Positions 9,782 through 16,628 of a stretch of DNA of 35,941 nucleotides are shown piece after piece. Position numbers and translations under genes: made by a program. Under the pieces are notes generated by a model. That model was not told the origin of the DNA and made no database searches. It saw only the letters and a list, made by a program, of their open reading frames with translations. Position 1 is the first letter of the stretch; each line of letters starts with the position of its first letter. Location: positions 1 through 35,941 of the forward strand of contig NZ_JABXKL010000064.1 in the NCBI RefSeq assembly GCF_017114995.1. The letters are read 5' to 3'. This DNA is from Nostoc sp. NMS9. Lineage in GTDB: Bacteria; Cyanobacteriota; Cyanobacteriia; Cyanobacteriales; Nostocaceae.

Positions 9782-10846
9782 ATGACAACCATTACTATTC
9801 CATTCCAACTAAATTTTGAAGAGATTGGCGAGCATTTGTTAAACAAAGATGTTGTCAGTCAAATCAACTCAATATTTGCAGAGTATGGAGCTGTTTTACT
9901 GCGGGGTTTTCCGTTGAAAACTGCTGAAGATTGTGCAGATGTCGCAGCACAGTTTATCACTACCCCAATAGATTACATGGGTGGCACTATAGCTCGCCAG
10001 CCAGTGAAAGGCTTAGTATACAATTCAAGTGAATTCCCTCCAGCAATCACCTTTCCTATTCACAATGAAATGGGATATACTGATAATCCTCCCGAACGAA
10101 TACTTTTTTTCTGTTTAGAAAAAGCAGAGGTAGGGGGACAGACACCAATCTGCGACTGTCGGCGTGTTTTGCAACGACTACCAAATCAACTTGTGGATGC
10201 CATACGTACTCACGGCGTTCGCTATATCCGAAACTTACCGAAAGAAAGTGCAAGTTACTTAAAAGGTTGGAGTCAAGCTTTTAAAACTGAAAATACCTGT
10301 ATTGCCGAAGAAAGGTGCAAGGCAATGGGTTTTAACTGTACTTGGGAAGGCGATATGATGGTGATTACTAACACTGTAGAAGGTATTCGTCGCCATCCAT
10401 ACACAGGGGAAGAACTTTGGGTTAATCAAATTACTAGCTATCACTCCTCAAGAAATGAACACTCACTGCGGATTACACCCCAGGAATATCTTGGTGATTT
10501 AGTAGCATCTGTCAATTCAGATAAAATGGACGCATCTCCAATCCTTAGGTTTATAGCGAGAGCTTCTAGCCCATTACTACTAAAATTAGGGAGCAAGATG
10601 CTTCCAGTACTTTTATTTTTCCAAAAGTGGTATGCTCCCAATAATATTAATTGGAAGTGTACCCTTGGCAATGGTACTCCTTTTACACGCAAGGATATTG
10701 AAGCAATATGGGATGCTGTCATCGCTGAAACTATTGTCTTCAACTGGCAGCAAGGAGATGTTTTGCTTCTTGATAACTTCCGATTCGGACATGGACGCAA
10801 GCCGTTTCGAGGTAAGCGGCGAATTCTTGTAAGTTTAGGTTCTTAA
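9782..10846 (+). CDS. TauD/TfdA-family Fe(II)/2-oxoglutarate dioxygenase (SyrP-like)
   Basis: This 354-residue protein is predicted to oxidise a substrate with Fe(II), O2 and 2-oxoglutarate. The iron facial triad is visible: His94 and Glu96 in PIHNEMGYTDNPPERI, and distal His337 in RFGHGR, followed by the Arg-rich RGKRRILVSL that normally binds 2-oxoglutarate. The HxE carboxylate argues for a hydroxylase or desaturase rather than a halogenase, which lacks that carboxylate. The HNEMxY form is typical of the SyrP-like group found in natural-product clusters. It lies 204 bp behind the PKS, so tailoring of the polyketide is the simplest inference. A diverged second copy of its last 25 codons sits just downstream. 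Confidence 0.85.
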   Translation: MTTITIPFQLNFEEIGEHLLNKDVVSQINSIFAEYGAVLLRGFPLKTAEDCADVAAQFITTPIDYMGGTIARQPVKGLVYNSSEFPPAITFPIHNEMGYTDNPPERILFFCLEKAEVGGQTPICDCRRVLQRLPNQLVDAIRTHGVRYIRNLPKESASYLKGWSQAFKTENTCIAEERCKAMGFNCTWEGDMMVITNTVEGIRRHPYTGEELWVNQITSYHSSRNEHSLRITPQEYLGDLVASVNSDKMDASPILRFIARASSPLLLKLGSKMLPVLLFFQKWYAPNNINWKCTLGNGTPFTRKDIEAIWDAVIAETIVFNWQQGDVLLLDNFRFGHGRKPFRGKRRILVSLGS

Positions 10847-10859
10847 GTCATGGGGTAAT
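10768..10859 (+). repeat. Direct repeat copy 1 (3' end of dioxygenase gene)
   Basis: This 92-bp stretch covers the last codons of the dioxygenase, its stop codon and 13 bp beyond. It recurs at 10881-10972 with only a handful of substitutions. Confidence 0.9.
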
Positions 10860-10880
10860 AGTTAGTATTAGCAGTAAGTT

Positions 10881-10972
10881 TCTTGATAACTTACGATTTG
10901 GACATGGACGCAGGCCGTTTCGAGGTAAGCGGCAACTTCTTGTAAGTTTAGGTTCTTAAGTCATGGGGTAAT
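10881..10972 (+). pseudogene. 3' remnant of a second tandem dioxygenase copy
   Basis: The stretch encodes LDNLRFGHGRRPFRGKRQLL and then VSLGS-stop, matching the C-terminus of the intact upstream gene, including the distal iron-binding His and the Arg-rich 2-oxoglutarate segment. Differences (NF to NL, RK to RR, RI to QL) show it is a diverged paralogue, not a fresh duplication. The same 3' flank (TCATGGGGTAAT) follows both copies. Inference: two tandem paralogues recombined or suffered an internal deletion, leaving one complete gene and this stub. Confidence 0.7.
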
Positions 10973-11106
10973 GGGTAATGTTCAGAGTAATGGGTTGTGT
11001 TGAAAAAAACTAGGACTAGTTGGTGGTATTTTGAGGATTAATGCTTATAGAGACATTTATAAGCCCGGTTGCACCCGCATTAGCGTAGTAAGATTGGGAC
11101 AAAAAT
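10973..11106 (+). promoter_or_regulatory. Leader of the devBC genes
   Basis: This short AT-rich region follows the dioxygenase stub. It contains an imperfect dyad AACTAGGACTAGTT near 11010. No clear Shine-Dalgarno sequence precedes the ATG at 11107. Confidence 0.25.
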
Positions 11107-12303
11107 ATGGCAGCAGACACAGAAAGCCGATTACTTGAAAAATCTTCAGGTCGATGGCGAATAATTTCGGCAGCTTTCATCGCATTAGCCATAGGACTCT
11201 CATCTGTCTACGTTCTTTCACAATATCGGTCTAATATTCAGACTCACCCATTAAAATCCCATAAGGCAGCTCCTGTCATAGTTGCGATTACTGCCCTGGG
11301 ACATCTAGAGCCTCAAGGCGAGGTGACTCAATTATCTGCCCCCAGTTCACTCTCAGGTAACCGAGTAGAAAAACTGCTGGTCAAAGAAGGAAGCAGAGTT
11401 CGGGCAGGGCAAATAGTGGCATTCCTCCAAGATTATGCTAAAGCGACAGCGGCACTGCAACAGGCACAAGACAAAGTTAAAGTTGCTAGAGCTAAATTAG
11501 CGCAGGTTAAAGCCGGAGCAAAATCGGCAGACATTGAGGCTCAAAAAGCAGTAGTGACCCGTTTAGAAACTCAATTAAAAGGAGAAGTTACCACTCAACA
11601 AGCAACAATTGCCCGCTTACAAGCTCAATTCAACAACGCTCAAACCGAGAATAATCGTTATCAGCAGTTATATACAGAAGGTGCTATTTCAGCTTCTATT
11701 GCAGATAGCAAGCATTTAGAACTTCAGACAGTGCAACAACAATTCACAGAAGCTAAAGAAAACCTAAACAAGAGTATGAATACTCTTAACAACCAGATAA
11801 AAGAGGCAAAAGCCAGGTTGGTAAGTCTTAGCGAAGTGCGTGATGTAGATGTTCAGGTGGCACAAGCCGAACTCGAAAGTGCAATGACTGCAATTACACA
11901 AGCAAAAGTAGAACGAGATTTATCTTATGTTAAATCTCCTATAAATGGAACAATTTTGAAAGTTCATACCAAAACAGGAGAAACGATTGGCAATTCAGGA
12001 ATTGTTGATATAGGTGAAACGTCTCACATGTATGTCGTGGCGGAAGTTTATCAAACTGATATCAAAAAAGTGCGTGTAGGTCAAAAAGCCAGCATCACCA
12101 GTACTACATTTACTGGAAAATTACGGGGAGTAGTGAGCGAGATTGGTTTACAAGTTAGCAAACAGAGTGTTTTAAGTCTTAATCCAGGGGTAGACACAGA
12201 CCGGAGAGTAATTGAGGTGAAAATCCGCATAGATAATCCAGAGGACAATCAACAGGTTGCAAGTTTAACCAACTTACAAGTAGATGTAGCCATTCAAATA
12301 TAA
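11107..12303 (+). CDS. devB: DevB-like HlyD-family membrane-fusion protein
   Basis: This 398-residue periplasmic adaptor belongs to an ABC exporter of the DevBCA type, which in heterocyst-forming cyanobacteria moves glycolipids to the outside through TolC. One N-terminal membrane helix (about 17-38) is followed by ITALGHLEPQGEVTQLSAPS, the characteristic DevB start of the barrel-sandwich region. A long alpha-helical hairpin rich in Ala, Gln and Lys follows (about 110-270), then the second lipoyl half (SYVKSPINGTILKVHTKTGE) and a beta-barrel. It sits 260 bp behind the dioxygenase and 42 bp before the permease gene. The context suggests export of the PKS product. It could also serve an unrelated lipid. 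Confidence 0.9.
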   Translation: MAADTESRLLEKSSGRWRIISAAFIALAIGLSSVYVLSQYRSNIQTHPLKSHKAAPVIVAITALGHLEPQGEVTQLSAPSSLSGNRVEKLLVKEGSRVRAGQIVAFLQDYAKATAALQQAQDKVKVARAKLAQVKAGAKSADIEAQKAVVTRLETQLKGEVTTQQATIARLQAQFNNAQTENNRYQQLYTEGAISASIADSKHLELQTVQQQFTEAKENLNKSMNTLNNQIKEAKARLVSLSEVRDVDVQVAQAELESAMTAITQAKVERDLSYVKSPINGTILKVHTKTGETIGNSGIVDIGETSHMYVVAEVYQTDIKKVRVGQKASITSTTFTGKLRGVVSEIGLQVSKQSVLSLNPGVDTDRRVIEVKIRIDNPEDNQQVASLTNLQVDVAIQI

Positions 12304-12345
12304 TTGCCATCTTCAGGTTAGTTAAAATAATTACAACCGGGAATT

Positions 12346-13524
12346 ATGAATTTTAAAATTCCTTTAGCTTGGCTACAACTAGCCCAAAACAAAGTTCGTT
12401 TTTTAGCAGCTGTGGCTGGGATTACTTTTATTGTAATTTTGATGTTTACACAACTTGGTTTCCAAGATGCTCTTTATTCAAGTGCTATCAGGGTACATCA
12501 TAGTCTCCAAGGAGATTTATTTTTAGTTAGTTCTCAATATAAATCTTTAACTTCCAATCAAAGCTTTTCTCGTACTCGTTTATATCAAGCTTTAGGATTT
12601 AATGGTGTTAAGTCAATCAGTCCGATGTATTTGGGCTTTGCTAAATTCAAGAATCCAGTAAACGGGGAAAAATACTCCATATATCTGATTGGTGTTGAAC
12701 CAGGGAGAATAGCTCTTAATTTACCAGAAATGGAGAGTAATTTAGATAAAATTAAAATTCCTGACATGGTTCTTTTTGACCAAAAATCTCGATCGGAGTT
12801 CGGGCCAGTTGCTGAAAAATTTAAATCAGAAAATACTGAGCAAATAGTCGAAATATTTGCTTTTAACGCAGTTAAAGGTTATCAAGTTAAAATCGGTGGT
12901 TTATTCAGCTTGGGGCCTTCTTTTGGAGTAGATGGTAATTTAATTGTCAGTGACTCAACTTTCCTGAGAATATTTCAAAATAACCGAACTTCAGAAATGA
13001 TAGATGTAGGTGTGATAATTCTTGATTCTGGTGTCGAGCCACAAAAAGTTTTGACCAATCTACAAAACAATTTAAGTAATGATGTCTTAATATTTACCAA
13101 ACAAGAGTTTCAAGACTTTGAGAAAAAGTATTGGGCTACAAGAACACCTATTGGTTTTATATTTAACCTTATGCTCGTAATGTGTTTTATTATTGGTATA
13201 GTCATTGTCTATCAAATTCTTTATAGTAATATTTCAACTCAAATAACAGCCTATGCTACTTTAAAAGCTATTGGATATACTAATAAATATTTACTAAATG
13301 TAGTATTTAAACAGGCTTTAATATTAGCAGTATTGGGTTATATTCCAGGCTTTATTATTTCTTCATGTATCTACAGCTTCACAGCAAAAACTACCAATTT
13401 ACCAATGAGAATGAACTTAAATAATATATTAATTATTTTAATTTCAACAATTTTAATGTCTACAGTTTCCGGACTGTTAGCTATGAATAAACTACGCTCG
13501 GCAGATCCAGCAGATATTTTTTAG
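12346..13524 (+). CDS. devC: DevC-like ABC exporter permease (FtsX/MacB fold)
   Basis: This 392-residue inner-membrane permease has the DevC layout: one N-terminal helix (about 18-38), a periplasmic domain of about 220 residues, then three C-terminal helices (about 265-290, 320-345 and 357-380). The N-terminal LAWLQLAQNKVRFLAAVAGI is typical of DevC. GGGA just before the ATG is a plausible ribosome binding site. The protein needs a DevA-type ATPase. In DevBCA operons devA comes directly after devC, but here only fragments of unrelated genes follow, so the ATPase is missing or must come from elsewhere. Confidence 0.9.
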   Translation: MNFKIPLAWLQLAQNKVRFLAAVAGITFIVILMFTQLGFQDALYSSAIRVHHSLQGDLFLVSSQYKSLTSNQSFSRTRLYQALGFNGVKSISPMYLGFAKFKNPVNGEKYSIYLIGVEPGRIALNLPEMESNLDKIKIPDMVLFDQKSRSEFGPVAEKFKSENTEQIVEIFAFNAVKGYQVKIGGLFSLGPSFGVDGNLIVSDSTFLRIFQNNRTSEMIDVGVIILDSGVEPQKVLTNLQNNLSNDVLIFTKQEFQDFEKKYWATRTPIGFIFNLMLVMCFIIGIVIVYQILYSNISTQITAYATLKAIGYTNKYLLNVVFKQALILAVLGYIPGFIISSCIYSFTAKTTNLPMRMNLNNILIILISTILMSTVSGLLAMNKLRSADPADIF

Positions 13525-13599
13525 TTAAGGAAAATTTAGTTCTCTATCTTTCTCAATGTAGAAGTTCTTATCTTCTTGTCTTGAAACTAAAAATATTGA

Positions 13600-13746
13600 G
13601 TTCCGCAGTTGGGTTCAGAAGTGGAAGCAACAGTTATCGCAGCAGCTTGTGGTGTAGGTATGGTTAGCAAAGAATTGAGCTTCTACCGAATTACGACTGA
13701 TGCGAGACAACCACTATTACCAAGATGGTGGACACCTCGGCTTTGA
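13600..13746 (+). pseudogene. Open fragment without start, unknown gene
   Basis: A frame open from a TGA at 13597 to a TGA at 13744 reads GSEVEATVIAAACGVGMVSK and later TDARQPLLPRWWTPRL. Composition is protein-like, there is no usable start and no family is recognised. It overlaps the next ORF in another frame, which suggests two pieces of broken DNA joined behind devC. Confidence 0.3.
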
Positions 13747-14017
13747 GGATTACTGCGAGAGCGAGTTGACCAAACATGGAGGATATCGCAGGGTCAGAGA
13801 TTTGCTGTCTGCGAAGAAAGTAGTTGATACTCTGCCAGAGGAACTAAGGGGGAAAATCACTAAACCATCCCAGACACGATCCTTACTCCGGCTGGTCAAA
13901 ACTCCCGACAAGTTACATGAAGCTGTTGCGATCGCAGCCCAAGAAAAGTCCTTTCCTACTGCCGCAGACTTCGCCAAAGCAGCAAACTGCATAATTTATC
14001 TAATTTTGCTGCGTTAG
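13700..14017 (+). CDS. Hypothetical protein, possibly truncated DUF3102/ParB-like
   Basis: The 105-residue ORF contains GHLGFEDYCESELTKHGGYR, then VRDLLSAKKVVDTLP and a segment rich in R/L/E. The pattern FEDYC...Y.rv..LL.A..VVdtLP resembles DNA-binding regions of cyanobacterial plasmid or phage proteins of the DUF3102/ParB type, but the match is weak. The last residues (CIIYLILLR) run into a short interspersed repeat (GTTAGCGTTCGCGAAGC), so the original C-terminus appears to be replaced. It may be a remnant. Confidence 0.4.
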   Translation: MRDNHYYQDGGHLGFEDYCESELTKHGGYRRVRDLLSAKKVVDTLPEELRGKITKPSQTRSLLRLVKTPDKLHEAVAIAAQEKSFPTAADFAKAANCIIYLILLR

Positions 14018-14045
14018 CGTTCGCGAAGCTTCTCCAAAGGAGGCT
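14014..14045. repeat. Short interspersed palindromic repeat
   Basis: GTTAGCGTTCGCGAAGCTTC followed by TCCAAAGGAGGC is a dispersed repeat of the kind common in cyanobacterial genomes. A related inverted form lies near 32806-32860. Confidence 0.5.
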
Positions 14046-14125
14046 CACTTTCGTTTTATCTACTCATAGTTTGTAAACTGTAGTAGCCCAAAATTCTACT
14101 GTTTGTTTACTGCTGTAGCTATTAT

Positions 14126-14419
14126 ATGAGTGATAAGGTTCAAAAAGAAACGAAAATGTATATTTATGTTGTAGATGTTATATTCGTTGCTTGGAATAAC
14201 GAGAGAGGTCAACTTCTAAAGCGATTGCGCGGTAAAAAATCGCGGCAGAAACTAGCTGATGAAATTGCCGCCACAGGAGGGGAATGCTCTCATCAGAACA
14301 TCAAAAAACTAGAGTACGGTGAGTCTGAAAGTGTTTCTATTAAAGTGTTAGAGGCTATTTGTGCAGCATTGGATATTTCTCTAAGCGACTTCCTTAGCAC
14401 TCTTGAAGTGACTAATTAA
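14126..14419 (+). CDS. XRE-family helix-turn-helix regulator
   Basis: The protein has 97 residues. The region RGKKSRQKLADEIAATGGEC, then SHQNIKKLEYGESESVSIKVLEAIC and ALDISLSDFL, is a classic Cro/C1 (XRE) fold: helix 2 KLADEI, recognition helix SHQNIKKLE, and the closing AICAALDISLSDF. The N-terminal 30 residues (MYIYVVDVIFVAWNNERG) do not belong to the fold and may come from an upstream start; the ATG at 14156 is an alternative. There is no partner gene except the acidic small ORF 128 bp downstream, with a hairpin between them. Its role is unknown. Confidence 0.75.
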   Translation: MSDKVQKETKMYIYVVDVIFVAWNNERGQLLKRLRGKKSRQKLADEIAATGGECSHQNIKKLEYGESESVSIKVLEAICAALDISLSDFLSTLEVTN

Positions 14420-14478
14420 AGTTTTAGATATTTTATTGTTCTTTAGCTACTAAAGTAACTAATATATTGATGAAAGCA

Positions 14479-14520
14479 AAAAGGCGATCGCCCTCCGTCC
14501 AAAGATTGCGATCGCCTTTT
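14479..14520 (+). terminator. Perfect 13-bp stem hairpin containing HIP1
   Basis: AAAAGGCGATCGC (14479-14491) is mirrored exactly by GCGATCGCCTTTT (14508-14520), with a 16-nt loop. The stem ends in TTTT on both strands, so it could act as a bidirectional intrinsic terminator behind the XRE gene. Confidence 0.55.
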
Positions 14521-14546
14521 GTTCAACCCCGTTAATGAGGTCACTC

Positions 14547-14681
14547 ATGATGATTGTACAAGATGACTTTAGCAACTCAGCCTCGGCTGAATCAGAGTTT
14601 GAGGAATATATTGACCACTTGGCCGACCCAGTAGCACCAGAAATTGAAATTGACTCAGTAGCAGATGACTTGGGTGTGTAG
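14547..14681 (+). CDS. Acidic 44-residue small protein, unknown
   Basis: The ORF runs MMIVQDDFSNSASAESEFEE, then YIDHLADPVAPEIEIDSVAD, then DLGV. It starts at tandem ATGs with GAGG about 7 bp upstream, the best Shine-Dalgarno match in this area, and is strongly acidic (about one third D/E). It has no Cys, Lys or Arg, so it is not a typical toxin and has no evident core-peptide motif. A hairpin that may end the XRE transcript lies just upstream. The family is not recognised. Confidence 0.45.
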   Translation: MMIVQDDFSNSASAESEFEEYIDHLADPVAPEIEIDSVADDLGV

Positions 14682-14813
14682 AGGGATAACAATTTCTGCC
14701 ACTCAAACAGTTAATTTCTCGTGGCTTACAAAATAAAACGGTTGAACAATTTAAGTGCCTTTCCTTATAAAGGTTTGAGATACTTAAAATTAAGTTGAAA
14801 AGTTCTGTTGCGG

Positions 14814-14843
14814 CAAAAATTTATGCGATCGCATAAATTTTTG
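14814..14843. repeat. Perfect 30-bp palindrome centred on HIP1
   Basis: CAAAAATTTATGCGA is followed directly by its exact reverse complement, so all 30 bp are self-complementary around GCGATCGC-like sequence. It lies 25 bp outside the left end of the IS630 element. Confidence 0.85.
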
Positions 14844-14924
14844 ATATTTGGTAATCAAGCTGACTCTAAGTAGTGAGACATAAAAAATTATATGATCAGA
14901 GCGGACAGTAATAGATGCGAGAAA

Positions 14925-15984
14925 ATGCCTTCGCCATTAAGAATTCGGTTGACTCCAGAAGAAGACAAAACGTTGCAGGAGTTAAGCCTTGCAGATAATG
15001 TACCTGGAAGAGTCATTTAGGAGAGCGATCGGATTAGGGCTGAATGGAGATGGGTTAACAGTTCCTGAGATTGCTTGTCATCTCAAGATTTATGAGCATA
15101 CAGTTCGAGCGACATTACGTCGATGGGAAAAAATAGGATTAGGTGGATTATGGGAAGCGCCTGGACGTGGAGGAAAACGCAAATGGAGTTTAGAGGATAT
15201 TCACGCGATTGAACAATGGTTAGGTGAAGAGGGCAGCTATACAAGCCGTCAACTAGAAGAACCTTTGGCTGTTGAGCGTGGAATCTCGCTCAGTAGTAAA
15301 CAAGTTAGCCGAATTCTTAAAAAAAAAGACTATGCATGGAAACGCTTAAGGCATAAGCCACCTATTCCAAAATCAAGATCATTCACAGATGCTAAACGTG
15401 CCGATTGGTTAATGTTATGTCAGTTAGCTAACGATGGATTAATTTGCCTCAAGTATCTTGATGAATCTGGGTTTGAACGTACAAGTTCGCTCAATTATAC
15501 TTATTCCAAACGTGGGCAGCAAAAATCAATATATCAAGCTCGTAGAAGAGGCAGAAGGATTAGTGTTCTCGGCTTTTGGGAACCGCAGCACAGTTTTGAG
15601 TATGGGGCTGTAGTCGGTGGTTTCAATAGTGAACGTTATTTGCAACTGCTCGAATCGCAAGCAAATTTGGCTCAACAGCGTCTTGAACAAATCGGTAAAA
15701 TAACTGTCATTATTCAAGACGGAGCATCGTTTCATCGCAGCAAAAAAGTTCAGCAATACTGGCAACGCTGGCAACAACAAGGTTTGTACATTTTTTTCCT
15801 GCCACCTTATTCGCCGCAAATGAACCGTATTGAAGATGAGTGGCTGCACCTCAAACGTGACGAACTTTGTTCACAAATTTTTGAAGATGAATATGAACTT
15901 GCCCTCGCTCTGATTCATCCTATTCAAAATCGGGCTGACAAAAGTAATTACTCCGTTGAGCGTTTTATATTTAATCATGTCTAA
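14925..15984 (+). pseudogene. IS630-family transposase, frameshifted near its start
   Basis: The main frame (from 14989) has the IS630 layout: winged helix-turn-helix (LTVPEIACHLKIYEHTVRAT, then LRRWEKIGLGGLWE), linker, and DDE domain with YLDESGF, IQDGASFHRS and PPYSPQMNRIEDEW supplying the D-D-E acids. The true start appears to be ATG at 14925 in another frame (MPSPLRIRLTPEEDKTLQEL, then SLADNVPGR), which stops at 15018-15020. The family reads NVP straight into the RRAIGLGLNGDGL segment of the second frame. A one-base indel at about 15010-15020 therefore splits the gene. Programmed frameshifting at this N-terminal place is possible but would be unusual. The ATG at 14989 alone gives 331 residues. 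Confidence 0.8.
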
Positions 15985-16034
15985 CTACTTAATTACTCCG
16001 TTGAGCGTTTTATATTTAATCATGTCTAACTACT
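15945..16034. repeat. 45-bp perfect tandem duplication at the IS right end
   Basis: 15945-15989 and 15990-16034 are identical. Each copy holds the last transposase codons, its stop, and the right inverted repeat. Each copy is followed by TA, so the element now has two usable right termini. Confidence 0.95.
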
Positions 16035-16106
16035 TATTCTGTAAAATGAAGCGATGTACTATCCTTTTCTCTGCCACTTTTTGCCCCTAACTTGATGACT
16101 GCACCA

Positions 16107-16364
16107 TCATAAGGCGTTAGCGAAACAGCCATATTCATCCCTAATTAGCCAAGATAGGGCGACGAAATCACTTACTTCCCAAAATAATTCAATAGTATCA
16201 GCAGTCAGAACCCATGATATATGTCCTCCCCGTTGACGAGATGAGGGATACTGCTTTTCTAATCGCTTTAACGTCATGTAAAGTCCGGTCATTCCGGCGC
16301 GGTGCATTATTGTCGTATCCGCAGCATGGAGAGATAGGGAAATTTTGGGTTGGGTAGCAACCAT
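16107..16364 (-). pseudogene. Type I CRISPR cas8-like (Csx13/Cmx8 type), N-terminal fragment
   Basis: From ATG at 16364, the frame reads TIMHRAGMTGLYMTLKRLEK and later SWVLTADTIELFWEVSDFVA and LSWLI. An N-terminal hHRAGhxGLxhTLKxLE followed by a W-rich beta region is typical of the large-subunit proteins of the MYXAN-type I system (Csx13-N/Cas8a1-like), part of Cascade. Homology ends at about residue 74; RDEYGCFANAL-stop looks foreign. A full protein would have several hundred residues. It starts 2 bp behind the cas6 stop (TGATCATG), the spacing of an intact operon. The breakpoint lies about 100 bp from the IS630 right end. Confidence 0.6.
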
Positions 16365-16366
16365 GA

Positions 16367-16531
16367 TCAGGTTTCCTCTTCTCCTTTGCTGCGAGTCGCT
16401 GGGACAAATATTCCACACATCATCTTTCCTTTCCCACCAATTCCCTGTTCTTGCAAGGTTAAGGAATCTTCAGGATTGAGTTCACTAATTTTTACGCCAA
16501 ATCCTCTAACTTTAAACTGTTTCCCTTCTTT
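16367..16531 (-). pseudogene. cas6: cas6 3' fragment (crRNA endoribonuclease C-terminus)
   Basis: The minus-strand frame ending at TGA 16369-16367 reads EGKQFKVRGFGVKISELNPE and then LTLQEQGIGGKGKMMCGIFV and PATR. A C-terminal GIGGxxxMxCGIFVP is the glycine-rich loop of Cas6 RAMP proteins, here closest to the Cmx6 type that precedes Csx13/Cas8 in MYXAN systems. Only about 55 residues of about 200 remain. The frame breaks off exactly where transposon end repeats begin (16534), so the gene looks cut by that element. Confidence 0.65.
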
Positions 16532-16533
16532 TC

Positions 16534-16596
16534 TGTCGTCGGGACAAATTGATGTCGTTTAACTGCCAGTGACAAATTAATGTCATTTATTTACAG
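16534..16596. mobile_element. Tn7-like/V-K CAST transposon end (probable right end)
   Basis: TGTCGTCGGGACAAATTGAT followed by GTCG, and GTGACAAATTAATGTCA at 16569-16585, are TnsB-binding-type repeats at about 28-bp spacing. They match from memory the ends of cyanobacterial V-K CASTs (GTGACAAATTA...TGTCGTCGGTGAC...ATTAATGTCAT). Repeat orientation points the element to the right, toward the CRISPR array, and the outside is the cas6 fragment. V-K elements carry the array next to the right end, which fits. The exact terminal base and target duplication cannot be fixed without the empty site. Confidence 0.65.
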
Positions 16597-16628
16597 AGAC
16601 TATAGCGATAATATCAACGTAGCGCTCT

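Larger units (their letters stand above)
14869..16034 (+). mobile_element. IS630-family insertion sequence, TA-flanked
   Basis: The left end AGTAGTGAGACAT pairs with AGTAGTTAGACAT read inward from 16034. Imperfect match continues for about 10 further bases. TA dinucleotides flank both ends (14867-14868 and 16035-16036), as expected for the TA target duplication of IS630/Tc1 elements. A second identical right end finishes at 15989, also followed by TA, because the last 45 bp are tandemly duplicated. Confidence 0.8.

Noticed and set aside
14989..15984. ATG 14989 as the natural transposase start
   Set aside because: The family N-terminus (MPSPLRIRLTPEEDKTLQEL) is readable in the neighbouring frame from 14925, so the gene is better described as frameshifted.
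15945..16034. Repeat at the IS630 end considered as a CRISPR or attachment-site pair
   Set aside because: It is a plain tandem duplication of the transposase 3' end and inverted repeat.
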